Part shown: positions 9,358 to 18,069 of the stretch, piece after piece | How positions within the stretch are numbered: the stretch's first letter is position 1 | Layout: each line of letters begins with the position of its first letter | Assembly (NCBI GenBank): GCA_013002885.1 | Contig: JABDLS010000059.1 | Span: 1-56,257 of the forward strand | Direction: 5' to 3' | Length of the DNA stretch: 56,257 nucleotides | Source: Gemmatimonadota bacterium | Lineage (GTDB): Bacteria; Gemmatimonadota; Gemmatimonadetes; Longimicrobiales; Gaopeijiaceae | Program-made: the position numbers and the translations under genes | The notes under the pieces: generated by a model | Database searches by the model: none | What the model was told of the DNA's origin: nothing | What the model saw: only the letters and a program-made list of their open reading frames with translations

Positions 9358-10094
9358 TGAGCGATTGGCTCGTCGTCTTTCTGTACGCCCTGGCCACGGC
9401 CGTCGCGACGGGGTTGGGCGCCCTGCCGTTCCTGTTCTTCAGTGAGGTGTCCGACCGTTTCGTGGCCTACGCAAACGCGATCGCTGCGGGACTCATGTTG
9501 GGTGCGAGCTTCGGTCTCGTAGCCGAGGGCACCGCGCACGGGCGGTTGGAGACCCTTGGCGGTGTGCTCATCGGCGTCGTCTTCATTCTGGTGACTCAGC
9601 GCTACCTGGCGGACTACGACGAGGAGGAGTTGGTCTTCGGGGCAGCCCAGGGCGAGAGCGCGCGGAAGATGTTCCTCATGCTCATCGTCATGACCGTGCA
9701 CTCCTTCTCCGAGGGGGTGGCCGTGGGCGTGTCCTTCGGAGGGGGGATCGAGCTTGCTACCGTGATCACGGTGGCCATTGCGGTACACAACATCCCCGAG
9801 GGCGTGGCCATCTCGGCGGTGATGCGACCCAGGGGCGTGAGCATCGCCGGGTGCGCAGGGTGGAGCATCGTCTCGTCCTTGCCGCAGCCCCTCATGGCCG
9901 TCCCCGCATTTCTCTTCGTTGAAGCCTTCCGACCGGGCCTTCCTTGGGGGATCGGCTTCGCGGCGGGGGCCATGATCTTCATGGTCCTCGGCGAGCTGCT
10001 CCCGGATGCCCTCGAAGAAGGCCGGCGTTCTGAGGTGGCTACGCTGACCACGGCCACCATCGTGGCGATGATGCTCTTCCAGCGGTTCCTGTGA
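9357..10094 (+). CDS. ZIP-family metal transporter, second of a pair
   Basis: About 245 residues and about eight membrane segments. It keeps both ZIP signatures in canonical form: TVHSFSEGVAVG in helix 4 and AVHNIPEGVAISAV in helix 5. It is homologous to its upstream neighbour and similar in size. The ATG at 9357 shares a base with the upstream stop (TGATG); a GTG at 9354 is also possible. The tight coupling suggests equimolar production, possibly a heterodimer, which is inference. It converges on the ATPase gene on the other strand with a 27-bp gap. Confidence 0.82.
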   Translation: MSDWLVVFLYALATAVATGLGALPFLFFSEVSDRFVAYANAIAAGLMLGASFGLVAEGTAHGRLETLGGVLIGVVFILVTQRYLADYDEEELVFGAAQGESARKMFLMLIVMTVHSFSEGVAVGVSFGGGIELATVITVAIAVHNIPEGVAISAVMRPRGVSIAGCAGWSIVSSLPQPLMAVPAFLFVEAFRPGLPWGIGFAAGAMIFMVLGELLPDALEEGRRSEVATLTTATIVAMMLFQRFL

Positions 10095-10121
10095 AGGCGC
10101 GGCGGAGCCTCTCGGACCTGC

Positions 10122-12371
10122 TTACCCCTGCGCCCGTCGCAGCGCCGCTTTCACCCGAGTTTGCAACCGCGGAGGATCGATGGGCTTTCGGAGGTAGTCG
10201 TCGGCGCCCATCTCCATGAGTTCGATCTCCGAATCAGGGTCGGGCGTTCCAGTCAGGACGACCACCGGCAGGGCGGCCGTGGCCAGGGACTGCCGAACCG
10301 ATTTCAGGACGTCCCGCCCGCCCAGTCGAGGCATGTCGAGATCCAGGAGCATGAGGGAGTAGCTCTCCCCTCGCGCCAGTCTGAGAATCGCATCGCTGCC
10401 GTCCGGCGACTCGGTAACCTCGTAGCCCAGCTTCTTCTCCAGGATGCCCCGTGCGATGGAGCGGGTCGTACCGTCGTCGTCCACGAGAAGGACGTGGGGT
10501 GTTTCCGTCCCGTTGCCTTCGGCACCGGCAATGGCGCCGTTCCCGGACGTTCCCTGCTCGACGATGGCGGCGGCGTCAGCGATGGCGGCGTCGGTATTCA
10601 CCACACTGGCTCGCCGCTCAGGCGGGGGGGGCAGTTCTGCAGTTTCCAGGTCGTCCGTATCGGCGGGGCCCGTTCCCTGCCCGCCGTCGCCCAGCCCAAT
10701 GACGCGGTCGACTTCCTCGATGGTCGTCTGCCCGGTTTCCATCCGGCTCAAGGCAGACCCGGCCAGCGTTGTCATGCCGTCGGCAGTTGCCTGTCGCTGG
10801 AGCTCGAAGGGCGGCGCGTCGTCCATGATCAGGCGAACCAGATCGGGCGTCGGGACCATGAACTCGGTGACGGGCAGGCGTCCGAGATAACCCGAGCCCA
10901 AACACCGATCGCACCCCTTGGCCCGGACCTTCGGGCGGCGACCATAGCGTTCGACGAGCGCCTGCTCTGTCGGAGTCAGCTCGTTGCCCACCTCCTCGGC
11001 GCAGCCTTCACAGACGCGCCGGACGAGCCGCTGGGCCAGTGCGCCGCGGAGGGTCTCGCCGATGGTGCCTGCATCGAGGCCGAGGTCGATGAAGCGTCGG
11101 ATGGATCCCACGGCGTCGTTGGTGTGAAGCGTGGCCAGGACCAGGTGCCCGGTGAGACTGGCCTGGGCGGCGATATCTGCCGTCTCGCCGTCACGGATCT
11201 CACCCACGAAGATGATGTCCGGATCCTGGCGAAGGATGGCCCGGAGGGCCGAGGCGAAGGTCATACCCTGCTTGTGCTCGACCTGGATCTGGGTGAGCCC
11301 GGGGAGCTCGTACTCCACCGGGTCCTCGACGGTCATGATGTTCACGTCGGGTGTCGCGATCTCACGCAGGGCGCCATAGAGCGTCGTCGTTTTGCCGGAG
11401 CCGGTGGGGCCGGTGACGACGACGATGCCGTCTCGGTTGGAGAGAGCGGCTCTGATGCGCTGGATCTCCGAGTCCACGATACCCGTCTCGACGAGGGTGC
11501 CGGCACCCTGGGTATCGAGAACCCGGATGACCGCCTTCTCGGCGTTTCGGGTGGGTACGGTGGAGACCCTGAGGTCATACTTCCGGCCATCCACGAAGAT
11601 GCGGGTGCGCCCATCCTGGGGCCGGAGCCGGTCGGTGATGTCCAGCTTGGCCAGGATCTTGATCCGGGAGACGATCCGGGTGAGGACCGGCAACGGTATC
11701 TGCATGCCGTTGTGCAACACACCGTCGGTCCTGAATCGCACCACGCCGCTGCCCGCCATGGGCTGGATGTGGATGTCTGAAGCACCGCGCCCAACTGCCT
11801 CGTGGAGAATGATGTTCGTCAGGCGGACGACGGGACCCGCCGCCGTCTCCTCCTCGGAGACCTCCTCGGGAAGCTCATCTTCGACGACCATGTCGACCTC
11901 TACGCTACCGAGCTCGTCAAAGCGCTCTGCCACCCGGGCCAGGAGGGACTCGGCGGCCGCGTCGGGGGCATACGTCGATTCGATGGCCTCGTCGATGGCT
12001 GCGGGCGAGGCGATCTCGAACTTTGCGATGCGGCCGGAGACGAAGGCGAGCTCCTGCTCTGCGTCCGCGTCCACCGGGTTCGCCGTTGCCAGGGCCAGGT
12101 ATCGATCTTCGTCGCGGAGGGGGTAGACCCCATGCTTCCGGGCGGTGCTCGCTGGCACGAGTTTCGTCGCCGTCGGGACGGCCGTGTCGAGATCCGCCAC
12201 GGGCAAGCCGAAGGCTCGAGCCACGGCTTCGGCGAGTGCCTCGTGCGACGTGTCGCACGCCACGCACACCTTGGCCCACGCTTCGTCCACGCTCATTCCG
12301 CCGACGACCTGCAGGTCGTCAGCCCCGGGCAGGCCTGCCTTCCTCGCCGCCCGGACGAGCCAGCCGGTCAC
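10122..12371 (-). CDS. PilB/GspE-type secretion ATPase fused to a receiver domain
   Basis: A 749-residue fusion. Residues 1-150 resemble the MshEN/GspE N-terminal domain. Residues ~180-550 are the hexameric motor: Walker A GPTGSGKT (321-328), Asp box TVEDPVEY, Walker B DPDIIFVGEIRD (383-394), His box TLHTND and a zinc site from CEGC (454-457) and CDRC (487-490). Such ATPases power type IV pilus or type II secretion assembly. After an acidic linker, residues 626-749 form an intact receiver: Asp632/633, phospho-acceptor Asp677, Thr707, Lys729. No pilin, platform or secretin gene lies nearby, so the machine served is unknown. It overlaps the upstream HPt gene by 4 nt. Confidence 0.88.
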   Translation of the reverse strand: MTGWLVRAARKAGLPGADDLQVVGGMSVDEAWAKVCVACDTSHEALAEAVARAFGLPVADLDTAVPTATKLVPASTARKHGVYPLRDEDRYLALATANPVDADAEQELAFVSGRIAKFEIASPAAIDEAIESTYAPDAAAESLLARVAERFDELGSVEVDMVVEDELPEEVSEEETAAGPVVRLTNIILHEAVGRGASDIHIQPMAGSGVVRFRTDGVLHNGMQIPLPVLTRIVSRIKILAKLDITDRLRPQDGRTRIFVDGRKYDLRVSTVPTRNAEKAVIRVLDTQGAGTLVETGIVDSEIQRIRAALSNRDGIVVVTGPTGSGKTTTLYGALREIATPDVNIMTVEDPVEYELPGLTQIQVEHKQGMTFASALRAILRQDPDIIFVGEIRDGETADIAAQASLTGHLVLATLHTNDAVGSIRRFIDLGLDAGTIGETLRGALAQRLVRRVCEGCAEEVGNELTPTEQALVERYGRRPKVRAKGCDRCLGSGYLGRLPVTEFMVPTPDLVRLIMDDAPPFELQRQATADGMTTLAGSALSRMETGQTTIEEVDRVIGLGDGGQGTGPADTDDLETAELPPPPERRASVVNTDAAIADAAAIVEQGTSGNGAIAGAEGNGTETPHVLLVDDDGTTRSIARGILEKKLGYEVTESPDGSDAILRLARGESYSLMLLDLDMPRLGGRDVLKSVRQSLATAALPVVVLTGTPDPDSEIELMEMGADDYLRKPIDPPRLQTRVKAALRRAQG

Positions 12372-12730
12372 GACTCGATTCCCGCTTCGGACAGATAGGC
12401 GAGGACGCGATCGAACTCCGGCCGCACCTCCCCGAAGGTGGCGTCGACTCCATCCAGGTCGCCGTCCTGCGCCGAATGCTCGATGCTCTCGAAGAGCGAG
12501 GCCGCGTTCAGCGCCCAGATGTTGCCCGACGCGGACTTGAGTGAGTGGGCTGCCGCCCGTGCTCCCTCCGCATCCCTACGTTCCACGGCATCGCGGAGGG
12601 CCGTGAATGTCGCTCGGGCCTCCTCGACGTACACCTGGAGGGTGGGTTCTACGATCTCTTCAATACCGGCGGCGCGCATGGAGGAGCGGAAGCCCTCCAG
12701 ATCAACCGGGGCGGCTCCATTCGTTTCCAT
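12368..12730 (-). CDS. HPt phosphotransfer-domain protein
   Basis: The 120-residue helical protein has the HPt signature ARAAAHSLKSASGNIWA, with His62 as the phosphorylatable histidine. It has no other domain. The ATG at 12730 begins a two-gene unit with the receiver-ATPase gene, with a stop/start overlap. This arrangement suggests that the HPt protein donates phosphate to, or drains it from, the ATPase receiver. That partnership is inferred from position; the kinase at 12991 on the opposite strand is a possible source of phosphate. Confidence 0.85.
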   Translation of the reverse strand: METNGAAPVDLEGFRSSMRAAGIEEIVEPTLQVYVEEARATFTALRDAVERRDAEGARAAAHSLKSASGNIWALNAASLFESIEHSAQDGDLDGVDATFGEVRPEFDRVLAYLSEAGIES

Positions 12731-12990
12731 GTCCCACTCCGTGCTCGTCCTGGACGGTCCAACGACTTAGGGGCACCGTGGCGAGCCCATCGAGCGCAGC
12801 GCGACGAGTCGCCTCCCTCTCATCGGATGATCGGACGAGAGGCCCGGATCTTTACCTTCAGCTACGTCGTCAGGAGCCCGATGAGCGTCGCCGACTCGTC
12901 GGCTTCCAAGGGCCCGTTGTGCCCCTGACCCGATCCGTGCAAGTTCAGGGCGACACCGGGGACAACGGCCATTCCGGGCGAAGGGGCTGA

Positions 12991-14622
12991 ATGGTTGGTG
13001 ACCGTCTGACGCCAGACGTCAGAGATGAGCCAGCTGGATCATCGGAGTCGGCGAGCGAGACAGCCGACGTGGTGTCCCGACCCCGTCCTCCGGGCGACTA
13101 TGGGGTTTTCTGGCTCGACCTTCACGGCCGAGTGACTCGGTGGTCCGACGAGGCTCAGAAGATCTTCGGGCACACCGGCGATGAGGCGTCGACCCTTCGC
13201 CTCCACGACCTCTTCACCGAAATGGACCAGGCTGCCGGAGCGCCGGAGCGTGCCCTGGCGGCCGCTCGCGATCAGGGGACGTGGGATGGAATCGGGTGGC
13301 GGGTCACTCGCTCCGGAGAGAGCTTCTGGGCCACCACCAGCCTCACCACGGTGCACACGCCCAACGGGTTGGACATCGGCGTCATGGCTGTGGTTCGACG
13401 CCTCGAGTCGACACTGACGAGCGACGTCATAGGCAGCGACACGCAAAGGCTGGCGTCTTTGGGTCGGGTCGCCTCCGAGGTGTCCCACGACGTTCGCAAC
13501 ATCCTGAGCGCTATTCGTGGCTTCGCAGTCGTGCTGGAGCGCCGTTTGCCCGATGGCGACGTGGCGCACCAGGTGTGGCACGAGCTCGTGAAGGCGTGCG
13601 ATCGGGGAGCCGACCTTACCGAGAGGGTGTTGGGGGTCGCGCGGTCCGAGGCTTCGACGGAGGCGCCGGTCTCCCTCGCGGAGACCGTCCGCACTCTAGC
13701 GCCCATGCTGCGACAGATCGTGCCTCCGCGAATTCGGTTGGAGATCGAGGCACAGGGGGACGTGACCCCCATTGTCGCCCGACGCCACGACATCGAATTG
13801 GCCATCCTGAATCTGGTGGTCAACGCCCGGGACGCGATCTCGGGGCCCGGCAAGATCGCTATCACGCTGGCCGAGGAGCGAGGCGGGCGCTCAGGCGACC
13901 CCCGAGTCGTCCTCGTGGTGAGCGATACCGGCAAGGGCATGAGCCCTGACATTCAACAGAGGATTTTTGATCGCTTCTTCACCACCAAAGACTCGGGTCG
14001 AGGGACCGGTCTGGGGATGTCGATGGTGAGGGACTCGGTACGGGCCGCCGGAGGCTCCATCGAGATCGAATCCGCCCAGGGTTCGGGAACGGTGGTCCGG
14101 ATGGCGTTCGATCCCGAGACGAAGATCGAGGGTGTGGATACACCCGGAGGCCCTGCCGAGAGCGCGATTGGGGCGGACGGCGGGGTGCGAGCGCCGGCTG
14201 GAGACGGGCGGAAGCGCGCACGACACACGGTACTGGTCTGGTGCGGCTCACCTGTACTCAGGGCGGCCGCCGCCGAGCTTCTCGGCCGCAGGGGATACGG
14301 AGTCCGTGTGGCTACCGACCAGAAAATGGCCGAGCGACTCCTGGAGGATCCTGCGGCTCCGGTAGATTGCGTGATCGTCGACGCGAGCTCGGAGGTTCCG
14401 CAGAATTCGGATCAGGCCGGGAGGGAACGGCGGTCAGCTCCGCCGGTCATCGGTCTCGTCGATGGAGCCGGCGGCGGGAGCCACGACGACGGTTCGGGCG
14501 AGCTTTCGCCGATCGGGACGGCCGATCGCGTCCTCTCCATGCCTCTCGACCCCGGCCTATTGTGCGAGGCGGTATTGGAGCTCGCGTCGGAGTACCAGGA
14601 GCGGCGCGCCTCCATCCACTGA
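12991..14622 (+). CDS. Soluble PAS-domain histidine kinase with degenerate C-terminal receiver
   Basis: A 543-residue cytoplasmic kinase without membrane segments. Residues ~35-140 form a PAS-like sensor (GVFWLDLHGRVTRWSDEAQK). The phospho-acceptor is His166 in VSHDVRNILSAIRGFA. The ATP-binding domain is complete: N box NLVVNARDAI, G1 DTGKGM, F box RIFDRFFTTK, G2 GTGLGMSMV. Residues ~410-540 look like a receiver fold but lack the paired acids (VLVWCGSP) and the conserved Lys (SMPLDP), so it is probably a pseudo-receiver. Its soluble PAS architecture and nearness to the NtrC-type regulator at 16108 resemble FlrB/FlrC pairs. AAGGGG lies just before the ATG. Confidence 0.85.
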   Translation: MVGDRLTPDVRDEPAGSSESASETADVVSRPRPPGDYGVFWLDLHGRVTRWSDEAQKIFGHTGDEASTLRLHDLFTEMDQAAGAPERALAAARDQGTWDGIGWRVTRSGESFWATTSLTTVHTPNGLDIGVMAVVRRLESTLTSDVIGSDTQRLASLGRVASEVSHDVRNILSAIRGFAVVLERRLPDGDVAHQVWHELVKACDRGADLTERVLGVARSEASTEAPVSLAETVRTLAPMLRQIVPPRIRLEIEAQGDVTPIVARRHDIELAILNLVVNARDAISGPGKIAITLAEERGGRSGDPRVVLVVSDTGKGMSPDIQQRIFDRFFTTKDSGRGTGLGMSMVRDSVRAAGGSIEIESAQGSGTVVRMAFDPETKIEGVDTPGGPAESAIGADGGVRAPAGDGRKRARHTVLVWCGSPVLRAAAAELLGRRGYGVRVATDQKMAERLLEDPAAPVDCVIVDASSEVPQNSDQAGRERRSAPPVIGLVDGAGGGSHDDGSGELSPIGTADRVLSMPLDPGLLCEAVLELASEYQERRASIH

Positions 14623-14698
14623 CGTACCCCTGCGCGTGTCGGACGGAGCCAGGGCGTGGCGTCTCCGACCGCAGCGGGGCCGATCAGGCGTCGAGGGG

Positions 14699-15127
14699 TC
14701 AGGCAGCTACGGGTGATAGCTCCGGGGCGAAGGGCCTGCGCAGGTCCGCGGCCTCGTCGGTCAGAACGAGTTGCGCACCCCGGGCTTCGACCACATTGAT
14801 GACCACGGGGCCCCGAAGGTTGGCCGTCCAGGCTTCTCCTTCGCTGCCGGGAACCGTGATCGCCAGCACTGCGACCTCCGAAGAGCTTTCGGCTCCGATT
14901 CGCTCACTCTGCGCGTCGCCGAGAACCAGAGAGTAGCCCTCGAAGAAGAGGAAGGGGTCGGAGAGCAAGAAGCTGGGACCTCCGCCGCTGGCTGACACCA
15001 GCCAGAACAGCCCCTCGCCAGGACCGTCCACGAGCCGATACTCGGTTGTTTCGGGGAAGCCAAGGAGGCCCCCGGGAAAGTGGATGATGCCTTCCATGTG
15101 ATTGGCGCTCGCGTCGTGATTGGTCAT
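14699..15127 (-). CDS. fliW: Flagellar assembly factor FliW
   Basis: The 142-residue protein has FliW hallmarks: IIHFPGGLLGFPETTEY near the start, FLLSDPFLFFEGY and the late VVINVVEARGAQLVL segment. In known systems FliW binds flagellin and, when free, sequesters CsrA, so that flagellin translation matches export. The ATG at 15127 overlaps the flgL stop (ATGA), so both come from the sigma28 promoter upstream of flgL. CsrA is encoded at 45738 and flagellin at 49051, so all three partners are in the window. It converges on the kinase gene with a 76-bp gap. Confidence 0.9.
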   Translation of the reverse strand: MTNHDASANHMEGIIHFPGGLLGFPETTEYRLVDGPGEGLFWLVSASGGGPSFLLSDPFLFFEGYSLVLGDAQSERIGAESSSEVAVLAITVPGSEGEAWTANLRGPVVINVVEARGAQLVLTDEAADLRRPFAPELSPVAA

Positions 15128-16005
15128 CGGAGGTAGTTCACCAAGGAGGTCTCGAGAAGGCGCGTCGTAGTTAGGAGAGAGGCCTGATAGGCCGACTGCA
15201 CCGCCACCAGCTTCGTGATCGCCTCTTCAATGGGGGCGTCCACGAGTGTGGAGCGACGTATCGACACGGTTTCGTCGACGATGGCCTGCCGCTCTTGCGC
15301 CATGTCCAGGCTCGCCTGGCGCGCACCGACATCGGCAACCAGCGTCTGCACGTTCTCGATGGCTCCGGTCAGTTGGGTGCCGGCGGCCTCGATGCCGGGT
15401 ACGTCGTTGGCTCCGAGGGCGGCGTCGAGGGCATCGAGTGAAGCGATGACGTCGGAGTCGATGAACATCTGCCCGGCATCGTGAGCCGCGAGTGCGGTCA
15501 TACCAGGTCCGATCTCGTAGCGAGGCGCCCCTCGGGCCGGGAAGGTCGCGTCCAGGGCGCCTGCAGGGTCCAGCGGCGGCAGGTCGGCATACGTGCCTCC
15601 GAAGACGTAGGCGCCGTTGAACTCGCGGTTGGCCAACTGGATCATGGAGTCTCGAATGGCTTGGATCTCGGCTTGAGCACCGAGCCTCTGCTCGGCGCTC
15701 ACCGTGTCGCTTCCGGCCTGGATTGAGAGTTCGCGAGCGCGGGACAGGAGATCGGTGATCGCGTCGGTGGTGCTGTCTGCGATGGCCAAGCGGGCCTGTG
15801 CCGCTTCGATGTTTCGATTGTACTGCTCGCTGGCCCGAAGATCCGCGTCGTGCTCGAGCACCGATCGAGCGTCCAGGGGGGCGTCGGACAGGCGCTCGAA
15901 CTTCCGTCCCGTCACAATCTGCCTCTGGAGGCGAGCGGCTTCCTGTTGCCCACGTTGGACCGAGTCGAGAGATCGACTCAGGATCATCTGATTGGTGATT
16001 CGCAA
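15124..16005 (-). CDS. flgL: Hook-filament junction protein FlgL
   Basis: FlgL joins hook to filament together with FlgK. The N-terminus MRITNQMILSRSLDSVQ and the C-terminal SAYQASLLTTTRLLETSLVNYLR are typical of the family, with flagellin-like helical ends. I chose TTG 16005 (293 residues) because it puts the usual MRxTNQM at the start and lies just downstream of the sigma28 promoter. A frame open to an ATG at 16059 would begin at or before the expected transcription start. It lies about 28 kb from flgK, unlike the common flgK-flgL order, and is paired with fliW instead. Confidence 0.88.
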   Translation of the reverse strand: MRITNQMILSRSLDSVQRGQQEAARLQRQIVTGRKFERLSDAPLDARSVLEHDADLRASEQYNRNIEAAQARLAIADSTTDAITDLLSRARELSIQAGSDTVSAEQRLGAQAEIQAIRDSMIQLANREFNGAYVFGGTYADLPPLDPAGALDATFPARGAPRYEIGPGMTALAAHDAGQMFIDSDVIASLDALDAALGANDVPGIEAAGTQLTGAIENVQTLVADVGARQASLDMAQERQAIVDETVSIRRSTLVDAPIEEAITKLVAVQSAYQASLLTTTRLLETSLVNYLR

Positions 16006-16065
16006 CGTCGGGGTCCCCGAGTTCAGTTGAGCGTGTCGGGCGGTGCCACTACCCTTCACACGTCA

Positions 16066-16092
16066 TTATCGGGCGCCGCCCACCTCTCTTTA
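16066..16092 (-). promoter_or_regulatory. Sigma28 promoter for flgL-fliW
   Basis: On the minus strand the sequence reads TAAAGAGA (16085-16092), 11 bases, then CCCGATAA (16066-16073). This compares with the sigma28 consensus TAAAGTTT-N11-GCCGATAA. Transcription should start about 16055-16060, which supports the TTG start of flgL. The divergent NtrC-type gene begins only 16 bp away. Confidence 0.8.
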
Positions 16093-16107
16093 GGACCCTT
16101 CTCGCGC

Positions 16108-17478
16108 ATGCCCAAGATCCTCTGCATCGACGACGATCCGGGTGTCCTCGCAGCGACCGAGGAGATGCTCGAGGACGTGGGCTACGAGGTTGCGGCCGTG
16201 CGAAATGCCGAGGCGGGTCTCGCCGTCCTGGGCCGCGGCGGAATCGACCTCGTCATCACCGACTACCGGCTCCCGGGGAAGTCGGGACTGGAGTTCCTGG
16301 AGCAGATCCAGGAAGAGGGTATCGATGTGCCGGTGGTCGTCGTCACCGGTTACGCCACCATCGACCACGCCGTCACGAGTATCAAGGCCGGCGCCATCGA
16401 CTACCTGACCAAGCCCGTGAGGCAGGGTCAGCTCGAGGTGGTGGTGAGTCAGGCGCTCGAGCTCGTGCGGTTGCGGCGTCAGAACGAAGTCCTCCGCACC
16501 GAGGTGTCGAAGCTCAGCGCAGAACGCACGGTCGTCGGTGACAGTCCGGGTTTTCGCAGGGTGCTCGACGCCATTGAGACCGCTGCACCTACCAAGGCGA
16601 CGGTGCTCCTCCATGGTGAGTCCGGGACAGGCAAAGAACTTCTCGCTCGAATGATCCACGACCTGAGTGGTCGAGGAGACGAAGCGTTCATCAGCGTGAA
16701 CTGCGCGGCCATGCCCGAGCACCTGGTGGAGAGCATGCTCTTCGGTCACGAGAAGGGCGCCTTCACCGGAGCGACGAAGCGGACTGCCGGTGCATTCGAG
16801 CGGGCCAATCACGGCACGCTTCTCCTGGACGAGATCTCCGAGATGAGGCTCGACCTCCAGGCAAAGCTGCTCCGGGCGCTGCAGGAGCAAGAGTTCGAGC
16901 GCGTCGGTGGCGTGTCACCGATCAGGGTCGACGCCCGCGTCATCGCGACGACGAACCGGGACCTCCAGGAAGAGGTGAACCAGAACCGCTTCCGGGCCGA
17001 CCTCTTCTATCGGCTCAACGTCCTGCCCATACGTGTGCCACCCCTACGGGAGCGACCGGACGACGTCCCCGCGCTCGCTTCCCACTTCGCCAAGAAGGCC
17101 TCGGCGGAGCACGACCGGCCTCATGTCGTGGTTGCGCCCGAGGCCATCGACAAGCTCCAGCGCCATTCGTGGCCGGGCAACGTCCGTGAGTTGGCACACG
17201 CGGTGGAGAGGGCGGTGATCTTCGCGGCGGACGGGCGAGTGACGTCTGACACGATCTCGCTGGGCGAGGGGAGTCTCCTTCCTCTGAACGGCCCGGCCGC
17301 TGGGACGGGCTCGACTCGACACGACGGAGCGGTCGTCCTCGACACGCTCGATGTCGGCGAGGCCGAGTCGGTTCTCATCGAAGCCGCCCTGGAGAAGACC
17401 GAGGGGAATCGCACCCAGGCCGCCAAACTCCTGGGCATGAGCGTTCGGACGCTGAGGAACAAGCTGAACAACCCCTGA
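16108..17478 (+). CDS. NtrC-type sigma54-dependent response regulator, probable flagellar activator
   Basis: A 456-residue regulator with three domains. The receiver (1-120) has acids at Asp8/Asp9, phospho-acceptor Asp52 and Lys102. The AAA+ domain has Walker A GESGTGKE (170-177) and the sigma54 contact loop GAFTGA (217-222). The C-terminal Fis-type helix-turn-helix is ALEKTEGNRTQAAKLLGMSVRTLRNKL. The ATG at 16108 starts exactly at MPKILCIDDDP; the frame open upstream overlaps the flgL promoter. By position and domain set it matches FlrC/FlgR-type flagellar master regulators. Sigma54 promoters with shared upstream palindromes before flgB, fliL and flgF are its likely targets (inference). Confidence 0.9.
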   Translation: MPKILCIDDDPGVLAATEEMLEDVGYEVAAVRNAEAGLAVLGRGGIDLVITDYRLPGKSGLEFLEQIQEEGIDVPVVVVTGYATIDHAVTSIKAGAIDYLTKPVRQGQLEVVVSQALELVRLRRQNEVLRTEVSKLSAERTVVGDSPGFRRVLDAIETAAPTKATVLLHGESGTGKELLARMIHDLSGRGDEAFISVNCAAMPEHLVESMLFGHEKGAFTGATKRTAGAFERANHGTLLLDEISEMRLDLQAKLLRALQEQEFERVGGVSPIRVDARVIATTNRDLQEEVNQNRFRADLFYRLNVLPIRVPPLRERPDDVPALASHFAKKASAEHDRPHVVVAPEAIDKLQRHSWPGNVRELAHAVERAVIFAADGRVTSDTISLGEGSLLPLNGPAAGTGSTRHDGAVVLDTLDVGEAESVLIEAALEKTEGNRTQAAKLLGMSVRTLRNKLNNP

Positions 17479-17534
17479 GACCGGGCAGTTGCACGGTCAC
17501 CGCTGTCACGGCGGCACCCAAGGGGGCTGGTGGC

Positions 17535-17575
17535 CCGGAAGATTCCTCCGCCTGGGGCCCGGAAGATGTTGCCCT
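17535..17575. promoter_or_regulatory. Two putative enhancer sites upstream of flgB
   Basis: CCGGAAGATTCCTCCGC (17535-17551) and CCGGAAGATGTTGCCCT (17559-17575) share CCGGAAGAT and match the better palindrome at 28741 at 13 and 12 of 17 positions. They lie about 185 and 160 bp upstream of the flgB sigma54 promoter, a usual distance for NtrC-type enhancers. Assignment to the regulator at 16108 is inference. Confidence 0.6.
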
Positions 17576-17718
17576 CCGGGTGGCTCGCGAGATGAATCGA
17601 CGGTGCTGGATCCGATGCCCTTTCACTGTCCCCGCGCCTCGAGGACGACCGAAATGTCCCTCAACCACGGGGCTTTCACCGTGATCGATGCGCCACGGTC
17701 CCGCCCAATACGCCCGCG

Positions 17719-17733
17719 TGGAACGGTCGTTGC
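17719..17733 (+). promoter_or_regulatory. Sigma54 (-24/-12) promoter for the flgB operon
   Basis: TGGAACG-GTCG-TTGC differs from the consensus TGGCACG-N4-TTGC at one position. The expected start is near 17745, leaving a short leader with AAGGAG before the flgB GTG. The rest of the 303-bp gap from 17479 holds the two enhancer-like sites and no gene that I can support. Confidence 0.82.
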
Positions 17734-17781
17734 CTCCCCGGAGCTTCGGAGGAGCACGGCTTTCGGGTAAGGAGATCGGCG

Positions 17782-18066
17782 GTGATCGAAGGAGTCATTG
17801 GCTCGGGATCGATGGTTCAGGGTCTCAAGGGCGAGATGGGCGCGAGCATGGTCCGGACACGGGAGATCGCCCACCGCGTGGCCAATGCGGCGAACGACCG
17901 GACGGCTTCCTTCGAGGCATCGCTTTCGGCGGCGATGAACCCCGATGAGGTCGACCTCGAGGTCGAGATGGTCAAGCTCGCGGATGAGCAGATTCGCTAC
18001 GAGGCCATGAGCGAGATCCTGCAGAAGATGTACGGCCAGATCCGCTCCAGCGTGAGGAGCGTCTAG
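17782..18066 (+). CDS. flgB: Proximal rod protein FlgB, unusually short
   Basis: FlgB is the innermost part of the flagellar rod. The 94-residue product keeps the family C-terminus (VDLEVEMVKLADEQIRYEAM, then SEILQKMYGQIRSS) but the N-terminal signature usually reading LANNIANADTPGYK is reduced to HRVANAANDRTASFE. Family members are usually about 130 residues, so a central stretch is missing. It is first in a long operon, followed by flgC after 3 bp. The start is GTG 17782 after AAGGAG. The position directly before flgC supports the call despite the divergence. Confidence 0.75.
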   Translation: MIEGVIGSGSMVQGLKGEMGASMVRTREIAHRVANAANDRTASFEASLSAAMNPDEVDLEVEMVKLADEQIRYEAMSEILQKMYGQIRSSVRSV

Positions 18067-18069
18067 GCC

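Noticed and set aside
10161..11780. Plus-strand frame of 539 codons opposite the receiver-ATPase
   Set aside because: Antisense shadow of a well-supported ATPase gene; long antisense frames are common at this GC content.
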